Assembly: GCF_014840935.1 (NCBI RefSeq)
Contig: NZ_CP062005.1
Span: forward strand, 434,001-498,000
From: Halomonas sp. YLGW01
GTDB taxonomy: Bacteria; Pseudomonadota; Gammaproteobacteria; Pseudomonadales; Halomonadaceae
Length of the DNA: 64,000 bases
Reading direction: 5' to 3'
The notes beneath the pieces were generated by a model. It was not told the origin of the DNA, ran no database searches, and saw only the letters and a program-made list of their open reading frames with translations. Numbering within the stretch: the stretch's first letter is position 1; each line of letters begins with the position of its first letter. Shown here piece by piece: positions 8,295 through 18,817 of the stretch. A program made the translations under genes and the position numbers.

Positions 8295-9685
8295 CCCTGA
8301 CCGCCGCGTCCGCGCTGCCCGCCACCGAACGCGCCTCGCCCAAGGAGATCCTCGGTTGGGCGATGTTCGACTTCGCCAATCAGGCCTACACCCTGTTGAT
8401 CATCACCGTGGTCTTCGGTGAGCTGTTCACCACGGTGATCGTCGGCGATCGCGGCGACGATTATCGCCTCGCCAACCTGTTGTGGAGCGCCGCCCTGGCA
8501 TTGAGCTACCTGCTGGTGGTAGTTACCGGGCCGGTCTGCGGGGCGGCCATGGATGTCGCGGCGGCCAAGAAGCGCTTCCTGTTCGCAAGCTACCTGGTCA
8601 CGGTGGCCGCCACGGCGCTGCTCTATTTCGTGGCGCCGGGGTTCATCTGGCTGGGCGTGGGACTGATCGTGCTCTCCAACTATGCCTATTCGATGGGGGA
8701 GTCCTTCATCGCCGCCTTCCTGCCCGACCTCGGCCCGCCGGAGGATCTGGGCAAGATCTCCGGGTTCGGCTGGGCCCTTGGGTATGTCGGCGGCCTGTTC
8801 GCCGCCGGCTTCACCCTGATGGTGCTGGGCGAGGCCACCGCCGAGAACTTCGAGCGCATCCGCTGGGTCGGGCCCTTCGCGGCGGGCTTCTTCCTGATCA
8901 CCGCCATTCCCACCTTCCTGTGGCTCAGGGAGCGCGGCACGCCCCAGCGGCGGCCACCGGGGTGTGGCTTCGTTGCCCTGGCCTGGGCGCGGGTCGGCAC
9001 CACCTTCCATGAGCTCAAGCGCTTCCGTGACCTGGGGCTCTTTCTGGTCTCGCTGGTGTTCTCGATGGCCGGCATCTATATCGTGATCGCCTTCGCCTTC
9101 ATCTACGGCGCCCAGGTGATCGGCTGGGATGCCACCACCCGCAATCTGATGTTCATCATCGTGCAGATCACCGCGGCCGCCGGGGCCCTGGGCTTCGGCT
9201 TCCTTCAGGACCGGCTCGGCGCCAAGCGCACCTACCTGCTGACCCTCGGGCTCTGGGTGCTGGCGATCCTCGCCATCTGGGCGACTCCGGAGCTGACCGC
9301 CTGGCTCAACGCCACGCTGGGCCTGGGCTGGGAGCCCCAGCAGCTGTTCCTGGCGGTGGGCTGCCTGGCCGGGCTGAGCCTCGGGTCCAGCCAGTCGGCG
9401 AGTCGCGCCCTGGTGGGGCTCTTCTCGCCATCCCACAAGGCCGCCGAGTTCTTCGGCTTCTGGGGCCTGGCCAACAAGCTCGCCGGGGTGATTGGCATCA
9501 TCGGCCTGGGGCTCCTGCAGTCGGTGGTCGGGCTCAAGGCCTCGATCCTGCTCTGCGCGGCGCTGTTCGTGGTCGCCATTCTGATCTGCCTGGCCGTCGA
9601 CCAGGCTCGCGGCCGACGCTCGGCCTTGCAATGGGAGGTGCGCGAGCGAGAGACGGCTCCGACGCAGCCCGCTTCCCCTCAATAA
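8291..9685 (+). CDS. UMF1-family MFS transporter (Atg22-like)
   Basis: 464 residues from ATG 8291, which overlaps the stop of the upstream diguanylate cyclase by four bases. The opening motif GWAMFDFANQAYTLLI is the hallmark of the UMF1/Atg22-like MFS family. About twelve hydrophobic segments follow, with the central MFS loop around RERGTPQRRPPGC and a second-half motif FLQDRLGAKRTYLL. Yeast Atg22 exports amino acids from the vacuole. Bacterial substrates are largely unknown, so export of amino acids or peptides is only a guess. Coupling to a c-di-GMP synthase is the notable context. Confidence 0.85.
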   Translation: MTLTAASALPATERASPKEILGWAMFDFANQAYTLLIITVVFGELFTTVIVGDRGDDYRLANLLWSAALALSYLLVVVTGPVCGAAMDVAAAKKRFLFASYLVTVAATALLYFVAPGFIWLGVGLIVLSNYAYSMGESFIAAFLPDLGPPEDLGKISGFGWALGYVGGLFAAGFTLMVLGEATAENFERIRWVGPFAAGFFLITAIPTFLWLRERGTPQRRPPGCGFVALAWARVGTTFHELKRFRDLGLFLVSLVFSMAGIYIVIAFAFIYGAQVIGWDATTRNLMFIIVQITAAAGALGFGFLQDRLGAKRTYLLTLGLWVLAILAIWATPELTAWLNATLGLGWEPQQLFLAVGCLAGLSLGSSQSASRALVGLFSPSHKAAEFFGFWGLANKLAGVIGIIGLGLLQSVVGLKASILLCAALFVVAILICLAVDQARGRRSALQWEVRERETAPTQPASPQ

Positions 9686-9848
9686 ATCGGTTCGCCGGCC
9701 GATATACCCTGAAGACCCGACCGAGGCACAGCGGAAGTGCCTGGCATTAGGGGGCCGGATATGGCTCGGGTGATTTCGACGCCGACGGCGGCGGGTGTCA
9801 CCGACGCCCCGGCTTCCCCGGCAACCCTCGTATTGCTGGAGATGTCTC

Positions 9849-11699
9849 TTGTCCTATCCCGTAGCCGGTGCCTCGCAGACCATCGACGAGCAATCACGCC
9901 TCAAGGAGCTCCAGGCCCTGAAGCTGTTGGGCACCGAGGCTGAGCAGCGCTTCGATCGCCTGACGAAGCTGGTGGCCGATGTGCTCGAGGTGCCGATCTG
10001 CCTGCTGAGCCTGCTCGATGACCAGAACGCCTGGATCAAGTCGGCGGTGGGGGTACCCGCAGGGGCCCATCTGCCCCGGGATGCCTTCCTGTGTCACAAG
10101 ACCCTCTACTCGGGCACCGACGTCCTCATGGTGACGGATACGATTAAGGAGCCGGCACTGGCCGAGAATGCACTGGTCACTGGCGATGCCAGCATCCGCT
10201 TCTATGCCGGTATCGCCCTGCGGGGCCCCGGGGGACTGCCGGTGGGGACCCTATGTGTCATGGACACGGAGAGCCGCGAGCTCGACCCGGCACAACGGCG
10301 TCGCCTGCAGGCCTTCGCAGAACTGGCCGAGCATGAAATGGTGGTCACCAAGCGGCTCGGCGAGGCGCGGGACGACCTGGTCGATCAGGCCTTCTTCGAT
10401 CCGGCCTCCGGCCTGCCTCGCCGTCTAGTGAGCCATGATCATCTTCAAACCCTGATCGACAGGGCGCGGGAGCAGCAGCGCGTCGGTGCCCTGGCGGTGA
10501 TTCATTTCCTGCAGTTCGATGAGTTTCTCAACACCTATGGTCGCGAGGCCCTGACGCGGGTGGTCAGGCTCTTCGCCGAGCGCCTGCAGCGCCTCGCCGG
10601 CGAGGGCGGGCTGGTGGCCCGCCCCGATAAGGATCGCATGCTGATCTCTCGGGGGGACTTCGCCATGGCCACCGAGGCTTGGCAATGGGCGCAGCGGGTG
10701 TACGACGAGGTCGTCGCCCCCTATCCCGTCGGAGAGGGCCAGCGCTCGGCGGCGGTGGCCATCGGGGTCAGTGACTTTCCCGACGCGGCGGCGAGCGCCG
10801 AGGAACTGATGCGCCAGGCCAACCTGGCCAAGGAACTCGAGCGGGGGCAGGGGCTGCATCGCTACGACCAGAGCCTGGGCCGGCAGGTGCAGCGGCGGGA
10901 CCGGATGACCCGTGCCCTGATCAAGGCGATCGAGGATGATGAGCTCAGCCTTCACTTTCAACCGATCCTCGATGTCGGTGCTGACTCGATCGTTTCCTGT
11001 GAGGCGCTGGCGCGCTGGCAGTGTGAGGAGTTCGGTCGTGTCAGCCCCGGCGAGTTCATCCCTCTCACCGAGGAGAGCCCGCGGCTCTGTCGCAGCTTCA
11101 CCCGTTGGGTGCTCGAGAAGGCCTGCTGCGCGGCCATGGACTGGAACCGGGGCCGGGCGAGGCCGGTGGCCGTCAACATCAATGTCGCGGGCTCGGAGTT
11201 CTATCGGCCGGGGTTCTTGGAGGATGTGGAGCAGGCGCTGGTGGCCTCGGGACTCAGCCAGGCGTTGCTGGTCATCGAGGTCACCGAGCAGACCCTGATC
11301 CAGCATATCGAGCGGGCCGTGGACACCCTGGCGCAGCTGCGCGGCCGGGGCATCCTCTGCGCCCTGGATGACTTCGGCACCGGCTATTCGTCGTTGAGCT
11401 ACCTGCGTCAGCTGCCGCTGGATATCCTCAAGATCGACCGCAGCTTCCTCGACAACCTGGAAGAGGATCACACCGCTCAGGAGGTGACTCGCGGGATCGC
11501 CGACATCGGCCAGTCCCTGAAGATGGCGGTGATCGCGGAGGGCATCGAGACCCCCGCCCAGCAGACGGTGCTGCGTGGCCTCGGCATCGAGCAGATGCAG
11601 GGTTTTCTCTGGCATCGACCGATGTCCCTCGAGGCGTTGCAGGGCGTCTTCCACGGCCTGGACGTGGCGGGGCGCGGCTCGCCGCTGGTGTCTGGCTGA
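9849..11699 (+). CDS. GAF - degenerate GGDEF - EAL c-di-GMP phosphodiesterase
   Basis: 616 residues. I place the start at TTG 9849, preceded by GGAG at good spacing; an in-frame GTG at 9795 lacks this and its codons look non-coding. A GAF domain (about 15-165, with GVPAGAHLPRDAFLCHKTL and FYAGIALRGPGGLPVGTLCVMD) is followed by a GGDEF domain in which the signature is lost (ARPDKDRMLIS replaces it). The EAL domain looks active: EAL at 385-387, VNINVAG, VIEVTEQTL, DDFGTGYSSL (Asp507/Asp508), LKIDRSF, AEGIET and MQGFLW are all present. It should hydrolyse c-di-GMP, with the GAF domain sensing an unknown ligand and the dead GGDEF perhaps binding GTP. It lies 163 bp downstream of the cyclase/transporter pair. 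Confidence 0.92.
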   Translation: MSYPVAGASQTIDEQSRLKELQALKLLGTEAEQRFDRLTKLVADVLEVPICLLSLLDDQNAWIKSAVGVPAGAHLPRDAFLCHKTLYSGTDVLMVTDTIKEPALAENALVTGDASIRFYAGIALRGPGGLPVGTLCVMDTESRELDPAQRRRLQAFAELAEHEMVVTKRLGEARDDLVDQAFFDPASGLPRRLVSHDHLQTLIDRAREQQRVGALAVIHFLQFDEFLNTYGREALTRVVRLFAERLQRLAGEGGLVARPDKDRMLISRGDFAMATEAWQWAQRVYDEVVAPYPVGEGQRSAAVAIGVSDFPDAAASAEELMRQANLAKELERGQGLHRYDQSLGRQVQRRDRMTRALIKAIEDDELSLHFQPILDVGADSIVSCEALARWQCEEFGRVSPGEFIPLTEESPRLCRSFTRWVLEKACCAAMDWNRGRARPVAVNINVAGSEFYRPGFLEDVEQALVASGLSQALLVIEVTEQTLIQHIERAVDTLAQLRGRGILCALDDFGTGYSSLSYLRQLPLDILKIDRSFLDNLEEDHTAQEVTRGIADIGQSLKMAVIAEGIETPAQQTVLRGLGIEQMQGFLWHRPMSLEALQGVFHGLDVAGRGSPLVSG

Positions 11700-11762
11700 A
11701 GGTGCCGCCGTCGCTGATGCTGGCGCTGGTGCTGTCAGAGCGCTTCTTGCTAGCATGGATGG

Positions 11763-13520
11763 ATGAACAGTGTCCCGCCCGCGGCGCCGGTCACCGCTTC
11801 CCTGGATGACCCGCGCTATTACCTGACCAACTTCCGCTTCGTGCTCGACTGGGTCGTCGCCCGCTACGCGGACCTGCTCAGTGACGAGGAGCACGCTACC
11901 CTCGCGCGTCTCCAGGCGCTGCCGGCGGCCTCGCTGGCGCTGCTCACCCGGATGGTGATGCGCAAGGGGCAGCGCTTTCGCCTGCAGCGGCTTCGCTATG
12001 CCGAGATCGGCGAGCCCCGCGCGGCCCTGGCCCCGCTGATCGACGCGGGGCTCGTCGACGATGCCCCCCGGCTCGACCTCGCCGCACTCTTCGAGCTCGC
12101 GACCCTCGCCGAGCTCCGTCAATGGCTGGCCGACGAGAGACACGCGGCGGGCCTGCCGGCGGGTGCCAGCAAGGCGCGGCTGCTCGAGGCGCTACGCCCG
12201 CGGCTCACCGAGGCACGGGCCTTCCCCGATTGGGGCGCACCCGAGGGAGAGGGGGTGATCGAGCTTGTCTGCATGGCGCTCTGCGAACGGCTGCGGCTGA
12301 TGTTCTTCGGCAACCTGCGCCAGGATTTCTCGGAGTTCGTGCTGGCCGAGCTTGGCCATCAGCGCTTCGAGCGGGTGGCCTTCCACGATGATTCCCGTGC
12401 CTTCCAGACGCGTCAGGAGGTCGATACCTACCTGGTCCTCGAGACTCTGCGCGCACGACTGGGCGATGGTGAGTCCCCGGCGGTGCTGTGGTCGGAGGTG
12501 CCCGGCGGGGCCTCTGACACCGCGCCCAATGCCTGGCTCGAGGCTCGCCGCGGTCGGCTGATCTTCCGGCTTGCCCGCGAGGCCGAACGCCAGGGCGATG
12601 TGACCCTGGCCGCCGAGCTCTACCCTCACTCCGGCCATCCCGAGGCCCGGGTGCGGGCGCTGCGGCTTGCCGAGCGTCGGGTGGACGGCGAGCCAGGTTC
12701 CGAGACACCCCTCGCCGCGACCCTGTCGGCCGTGCGGGAGGCCGTACGAGAGGCCAGAAGTGCCCCCCGCGATGCCGCCGAGGCCCAGGCCCTGGCGCGG
12801 CTGGACGCCCGGCTTGGCCGCCGCCTGGGGCGCCCCGTGGCATCGGCCCGAGCGCCGTCGCCCAAGCGCTTCACCCTGACCCTGCCCGCCGCACAACGCC
12901 GGGTGGAACGCGCCGCGCGCGACCACCTCGCCACCGAGGCGGCCCCGGTGCACTACGTGGAAAACACCCTGATCACCGGCCTCTTCGGGCTGCTGTGTTG
13001 GCCGGCGATCTTCGCGCCCCTGCCCGGTGCCTTCTTCCACCCCTTTCACAGCGGGCCCGCGGATCTCTATCGCCAGGACTTCGTCGTCCGGCGCCGCTCG
13101 CTGTTCGATGCCTGTTTCGCCGAGCTGGATGATGGCCGCTACAAGGACACCCTGCGCGCGCGCCTTATAGAGAAGCAGGGGTTGGCCTCGCCCTTCGTGC
13201 ACTGGGGGATCCTCGACGAAGCGCTGCTCGAGCAGGCCCTGGCCTGCATTCCGGCCACGCATCTGCGTGCGTTCTTCGAGCGCCTGCTTGAAGACCCGCG
13301 AGCCAATCGCGCCGGGCTTCCTGATCTGGTCCAGTTCTGGCCGGAGGAAGACAAGGGGGCGCGCTATCGGATGATCGAGGTCAAGGGCCCCGGCGACCGG
13401 CTGCAGGACAACCAGCGCCGCTGGTTCGCCTTCTTCGCCGAGCAGGGCATCCCTGCGGCGGTCTGCGAGGTGCGCTGGGAGGACGACACGCAAGCGGGCG
13501 GAGACGCGTCGGCGCCATGA
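11763..13520 (+). CDS. FAN1-like VRR-NUC structure-specific nuclease
   Basis: 585 residues, close to the length of bacterial FAN1 proteins. A helical N-terminal region (YYLTNFRFVLDWVVARYADLLSDEE) and a SAP-like stretch (LRQWLADERHAAGLPAGASKARLLEAL, about 118-145) lead to a C-terminal VRR-NUC domain. The catalytic residues are visible: Asp521 in GLPDL, then Glu539-Val-Lys541 in MIEVKGPGDRLQDNQRRWF. FAN1 enzymes cut 5' flaps and unhook interstrand crosslinks. The stop overlaps the start of the next gene, an Fe-S helicase with its own nuclease domain (ATGA, 13517-13520), so the two are probably made together and act in one repair pathway. Confidence 0.9.
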   Translation: MNSVPPAAPVTASLDDPRYYLTNFRFVLDWVVARYADLLSDEEHATLARLQALPAASLALLTRMVMRKGQRFRLQRLRYAEIGEPRAALAPLIDAGLVDDAPRLDLAALFELATLAELRQWLADERHAAGLPAGASKARLLEALRPRLTEARAFPDWGAPEGEGVIELVCMALCERLRLMFFGNLRQDFSEFVLAELGHQRFERVAFHDDSRAFQTRQEVDTYLVLETLRARLGDGESPAVLWSEVPGGASDTAPNAWLEARRGRLIFRLAREAERQGDVTLAAELYPHSGHPEARVRALRLAERRVDGEPGSETPLAATLSAVREAVREARSAPRDAAEAQALARLDARLGRRLGRPVASARAPSPKRFTLTLPAAQRRVERAARDHLATEAAPVHYVENTLITGLFGLLCWPAIFAPLPGAFFHPFHSGPADLYRQDFVVRRRSLFDACFAELDDGRYKDTLRARLIEKQGLASPFVHWGILDEALLEQALACIPATHLRAFFERLLEDPRANRAGLPDLVQFWPEEDKGARYRMIEVKGPGDRLQDNQRRWFAFFAEQGIPAAVCEVRWEDDTQAGGDASAP

Positions 13521-15862
13521 GCCTCAAGGTGGCGGTACGTGCCCTCTGCGACTTCACCGCGCGCCGCGGTGATCTCGATCATCGCTTCACCCCGTCGCCC
13601 ACTGCCAGTGAGGGCATCGCCGGTCATGCGCTGATCGCCGAACGGCGTCGGGCGGCGGATGCGACCTTCGAGACCGAGCTGGCACTCGAAGGTGATTATG
13701 TCGACGAGACGGGCCAGACGCTGGTAGTCAGCGGGCGTGCCGATGGCTTCGACCCGACGGCGCACTGCCTGGAGGAGGTCAAGACTCACCGCGGCGACCT
13801 GGCGCGCATGGCCGACAACCAGCGGGCGCTGCACTGGGCCCAGCTCCATGTCTACGGCGCCCTGCTGTGCCGGGCTCGCGGCCTTGAGCGCCTGACGCTG
13901 TCACTTGTTTACCTGGAGCTCGGCAGCGGCCGGGAGACCCGGCTCAGCGAGACCCGCACTGCGGCCGAGCTGGAGGCGATCTTCACCGATCACGGCGCCC
14001 GCTACATGGCCTGGGCCCGGCAGGAAGCGGTACACCGCGAGCGCCGTGACGCCGCCCTCAGACGGCTTTCCTTCCCCTTCGCCGCCTTTCGTACCGGCCA
14101 GCGGCCGTTGGCCGAGGCGGTCTACAAGGCGGCGAGTACCGCCCGCGCGCTGCTGCTCCAGGCGCCCACCGGCATCGGCAAGACCCTGGGCACGCTGTTT
14201 CCGATGCTCACCGCCATGCCGCGCCAGGGGATGGATCGCTTGTTTTTCCTGACCATGAAGACCCCGGGGCGGCGGCTGGCGCTGGAGGCGTTGGAGCGGG
14301 TCGACGCCGCCTGCGAGGCACAGGACAGCGCGCCGAGGCTGCGCTGGCTGGAATTGATCGCCCGCGACAAGGCCTGCGAATACCCGGGAAGTGCCTGCCA
14401 CGGCGAGGCCTGCCCCCTGGCCAGGGGCTTCTATGATCGGCTGCCCGCGGCCCGGGTAGCCGCCGTCGAACGCGGCCGCCTCGACCGGCAGGCGCTGCGG
14501 GAGGTGGCGCTCGACCATGCTGTCTGTCCCTATTATCTCGGCCAGGAGCTGGCCCGCTGGTGCGATGTGGTGGTCGGCGACGTCAATCACTACTTCGACA
14601 CTCACGCCCTCTTGTACGCCCTGACACAGGCCCATGACTGGCGGGTCGGGGTACTGGTCGACGAGGCGCACAACCTGATCGAGCGAGCCCGTGGCATGTA
14701 CAGCGCCGAGCTCGATCAGCGCAGGCTCGCGGCGCTGCGCCGTCAGGCGCCGCCGGCACTTAAAGGCTCCTTGGCGCGGCTCGGGCGACAGTGGGCGGCC
14801 CTTTGGCGGGAGGACGAGCAGGCTGCCGTTCCCGATGCGCCGAGCGGTGCGGCGGGGATGCAGGGCAGGCGCACCGACCGAGGGCCGGACTACCGAGTAA
14901 TGTCTGCGGCGCCCGGGGCGATGCTGCGGGCGCTTCACCAGGCGGCGACGGCGATCACCGACCATCTGGCCGAGCATCCCGGCGAGGTCGACCCGGCCCT
15001 GCAGGAGTTTCTCTTCGAGGCGCTGGCTTTCACCCGGCTCGCCGAGGCCTTCGGTGATCACTCGCTTTATGAGCTGACCCGGGCCGGCCGAGGGCGGGCC
15101 CGACTGGCGCTTCGCAACCTGATCCCGGCGCCCTTCCTGGCGCCACGCTTCGCGGCGAGCCATAGCGCGGTGCTGTTCTCGGCGACCCTCTCGCCGGGGA
15201 GCTACTTCCGCGACCTGCTGGGGCTGCCCGACGCGACGGCCTGTCTCGAGATCGCCTCGCCCTTCGCCGGGGAGCAGCTCGAGGTGCGCATCCGGCGCGA
15301 TATCTCGACCCGCTATGCCCATCGCCAGGCCTCCATCGAGCCGATCGTGGCCACTCTCCATGAGCAATTCCGGCGCGCGCCGGGCAATTACCTGGCCTTC
15401 TTCAGCAGCTTCGCCTACCTGGAGGCGGTCGCCACCCGCCTCGGCGAGATGCACGCCGAGATTCCCGCCTGGTGTCAGACGCGAGGCATGGACGAGGCGG
15501 CGCGGGAGGCCTTCCTGGCGCGCTTCGTGCCGGGCGGGCAGGGCATCGGCTTCGCGGTGCTGGGCGGCGCCTTCGCCGAGGGGGTCGATCTGCCCGGCGA
15601 GCGGCTGATCGGTGCCTTCATCGCGACCCTGGGGCTGCCGCCGGTGGAGGCGCGACAGGAGACCCTGCGCGAGCGGCTGGAGGCGCGCTTCGGCCGCGGC
15701 TTCGACTACGCCTACCGGTACCCGGGGCTGAACAAGGTGGTGCAGGCCGCGGGGCGGGTGATTCGCGGCCCCGAGGATCGTGGGGTGGTGGTGCTGATGG
15801 ATGATCGCTTCGCCCGGCCCGAGGTCAGGGCCCTGCTGCCGGGCTGGTGGCGGCTGCCCTGA
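13517..15862 (+). CDS. PD-(D/E)XK nuclease - XPD/DinG-type Fe-S helicase fusion
   Basis: 781 residues. The first ~170 residues form a Cas4/RecB-like nuclease: Asp76 in SGRADGFD, Glu87-Val-Lys89 in EEVKTH and the Gln109...Tyr113 motif in QLHVYGALL. A superfamily 2 helicase follows, with Walker A in QAPTGIGKT (Lys222), the DEAH box in VLVDEAHNL (382-385), motif III/V sequence VLFSATLSPGSYFRDL and motif VI-like YPGLNKVVQAAGRVIR. Four Cys (287, 294, 299, 337) between Walker A and DEAH are spaced like the XPD/DinG 4Fe-4S cluster. The protein should be a 5'-3' DNA helicase carrying a nuclease. It overlaps the FAN1-like gene upstream by four bases. Confidence 0.9.
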   Translation: MSLKVAVRALCDFTARRGDLDHRFTPSPTASEGIAGHALIAERRRAADATFETELALEGDYVDETGQTLVVSGRADGFDPTAHCLEEVKTHRGDLARMADNQRALHWAQLHVYGALLCRARGLERLTLSLVYLELGSGRETRLSETRTAAELEAIFTDHGARYMAWARQEAVHRERRDAALRRLSFPFAAFRTGQRPLAEAVYKAASTARALLLQAPTGIGKTLGTLFPMLTAMPRQGMDRLFFLTMKTPGRRLALEALERVDAACEAQDSAPRLRWLELIARDKACEYPGSACHGEACPLARGFYDRLPAARVAAVERGRLDRQALREVALDHAVCPYYLGQELARWCDVVVGDVNHYFDTHALLYALTQAHDWRVGVLVDEAHNLIERARGMYSAELDQRRLAALRRQAPPALKGSLARLGRQWAALWREDEQAAVPDAPSGAAGMQGRRTDRGPDYRVMSAAPGAMLRALHQAATAITDHLAEHPGEVDPALQEFLFEALAFTRLAEAFGDHSLYELTRAGRGRARLALRNLIPAPFLAPRFAASHSAVLFSATLSPGSYFRDLLGLPDATACLEIASPFAGEQLEVRIRRDISTRYAHRQASIEPIVATLHEQFRRAPGNYLAFFSSFAYLEAVATRLGEMHAEIPAWCQTRGMDEAAREAFLARFVPGGQGIGFAVLGGAFAEGVDLPGERLIGAFIATLGLPPVEARQETLRERLEARFGRGFDYAYRYPGLNKVVQAAGRVIRGPEDRGVVVLMDDRFARPEVRALLPGWWRLP

Positions 15863-15886
15863 GGCTTATCAGATGCCTGCCGGCGC

Positions 15887-16825
<939 letters not shown>

Positions 16826-16829
16826 GGGG

Positions 16830-18650
16830 TCATCCTTGTCGTTTTGCCGCAGTGGTCGAAGGCGAGGTGTCGATCTCCTCGTCGGCTTCGTACAGGGCCT
16901 CGAGCTCGCGGGCCGCTTCCTGCACGGTCTGGATCTGCTTCTTCTCGTTGCCGAACACCTCGAGCTGGCGGCGCAGCGCCTGCTCGTCGTGGGGCCGGAA
17001 GGTGTCGATGGTGTGCTGGGCCTGCTCGCGGGTCACGTCCAGCGCGACAAGCACCTCCCGAGTCAGCTCCAGGCTCGCCGGCAGCAGCTCACGCACCAGG
17101 TGCTCGACGCCGGCGCGCATCAGCAGGTGCGCATGGTAGCGGTTGCGGGCCCGGGCATAGAGGCGCAGATGCGGGAACTGGCGCTGCACCTGGGCGACGA
17201 TGCGCATCGAGGCCTCGGTGTCGCCCACCGCCACCACCATCACCCTTGCCTTGTCGGCGCCGGCGGCCTCGAGCAGGTCGATACGCGAGGCATCGCCATA
17301 GTAGACCTTGTTGCCGTAGCGGCGCACGAACTCGACCTGATCGGCATTGATGTCGAGCACCGTGTAGGGGATCTTCAGCCCCTGCAGGGCGCGGCCCATG
17401 ATCTGGCCGAAGCGCCCGAAGCCGGCGATGATGATCTGCGGCGACTCGTCCACCGGTTGATCGAAGCTGGGTTTCTTGCGCTTGACCTTGAAAAGCGGCC
17501 GGATGCCGCGCACGTGGATAAGATACAGAAGCGGCGTGGCCGCCATCGACAGCGAGACCACCAGCACCAGCAGGTGAACCAGTTCGAGATCCAGCAGGGC
17601 GGCGCTGCCCGCCGCCGTGAGCAGCACGAAGCCGAACTCGCCGCCCTGGGAAAGCAGCATGGCAAGGGTGGTGGCTTCCTTCCAGCTGGTGCCATAGCGC
17701 TTCGCGGCTACAAGAATCGAGAGCCCCTTGGCCAGCAGCAGGGCGGCGGTCAGGCCGAGAATGATCAGCGGCATCTCGGCGAGCAGGCCGATCTGGGCGG
17801 TCATGCCCACCGCCATGAAGAAGAGCCCCAGCAGCAGGCCGCGGAAGGGCTCGATATCGGCCTCGATGTTGTGGCGATACTCGGAGTCGGCCAGCAGCAC
17901 CCCGGCGATGAAGGCGCCCAGCGCCATCGACAACCCGGCCAGCGCCATCACCAGCGCCGCGCCGATCACCACCAGCAGCACCGTGCCCGCGAAGACCTCC
18001 CGGCTCTCGGTGCCGGCGGCAAAGCGAAACAGCGGACGCAGCAACAGTCGGCCGCCGATGATCAGCCCGGCGAAGGCGCCGATGGCGATGGCCATCTCGG
18101 TCAGCAGCGGCATGAGGCCCTGAGCCAGCAGCGAGCCGGCGCCGAGGATCGGGATCGCCGCCAGCACCGGGATCGCCGCCAGGTCCTGGAACAGCAGGAG
18201 CGAGAAGGCGTTGCGACCGTGGCGAGTCTGCAGCTCGTGACGCTCGCCGAGCAGCTGCAGCACCAGCGGCGTGGAGCACAGCCCCAGGCTGAAGCCGACC
18301 ACCAGCGCCGTGATCGGCGGCAGGCCCAGCGCCCAGGCGAGGCCCGACAGCGCCAGGGTGGTGATGGCCACCTGCAGGCCGCCGAAGCGAAGGATGGACC
18401 GCTGCATCAGCTTGAGGCGCGAGGGCTTGAGCTCGAGACCGATCACGAACAGCAGGAAGACGATGCCCACCTGAGAGAACTGCAGCACCGCCTCGGCATC
18501 CGGCACCAGCGCCAGCGCCGAGGGACCGATCACCACGCCGGCGGCCAGGTAGCCGAGCACCTCGCCGAGCCCCAGTCGCTTGAAGAGCGGCACGATCAGC
18601 ACCGCCGCGGCGAGAAAGATCAGTACGTTGAGCAACAGCTCGATGGCCAC
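16830..18650 (-). CDS. CPA2 monovalent cation:proton antiporter, KefB/KefC-like
   Basis: 606 residues from a GTG start at 18650 preceded by AGGGAG. The N-terminal ~390 residues are a Na/H-exchanger fold with about twelve membrane segments. They contain [19 protein letters not shown] and the core segment [16 protein letters not shown], whose Gln-Asp is the ion-binding position in Kef proteins. A TrkA-N nucleotide-binding domain follows ([17 protein letters not shown], a GxGxxG Rossmann motif, then [11 protein letters not shown]), with an acidic helical tail. Kef proteins export K+ in exchange for H+ and are gated by glutathione adducts. Whether that gating holds here is not shown. It is followed at four bases by a DUF808 gene. 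Confidence 0.88.
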   Translation of the reverse strand: MAIELLLNVLIFLAAAVLIVPLFKRLGLGEVLGYLAAGVVIGPSALALVPDAEAVLQFSQVGIVFLLFVIGLELKPSRLKLMQRSILRFGGLQVAITTLALSGLAWALGLPPITALVVGFSLGLCSTPLVLQLLGERHELQTRHGRNAFSLLLFQDLAAIPVLAAIPILGAGSLLAQGLMPLLTEMAIAIGAFAGLIIGGRLLLRPLFRFAAGTESREVFAGTVLLVVIGAALVMALAGLSMALGAFIAGVLLADSEYRHNIEADIEPFRGLLLGLFFMAVGMTAQIGLLAEMPLIILGLTAALLLAKGLSILVAAKRYGTSWKEATTLAMLLSQGGEFGFVLLTAAGSAALLDLELVHLLVLVVSLSMAATPLLYLIHVRGIRPLFKVKRKKPSFDQPVDESPQIIIAGFGRFGQIMGRALQGLKIPYTVLDINADQVEFVRRYGNKVYYGDASRIDLLEAAGADKARVMVVAVGDTEASMRIVAQVQRQFPHLRLYARARNRYHAHLLMRAGVEHLVRELLPASLELTREVLVALDVTREQAQHTIDTFRPHDEQALRRQLEVFGNEKKQIQTVQEAARELEALYEADEEIDTSPSTTAAKRQG

Positions 18651-18817
18651 CGTGGTCTCCCTGTGAACGCACGGGCGCCGTCATGGCCCCCTGGTGGAGA
18701 GAATTCTACACGACTCGGCCGGATGGGCCTCGGGGACGGCGTACGGTAGGCTTGGCCTGCGGGCGTGTTGCCCGCGCCCCGCTCGATGCTTCTCCTTCGT
18801 TCACCGGATGCCTTGCC

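Noticed and set aside
13901..15454. A 517-codon open frame on the minus strand
   Set aside because: It lies wholly antisense to the helicase gene, has no domain motifs, and arises from the high GC of the region.
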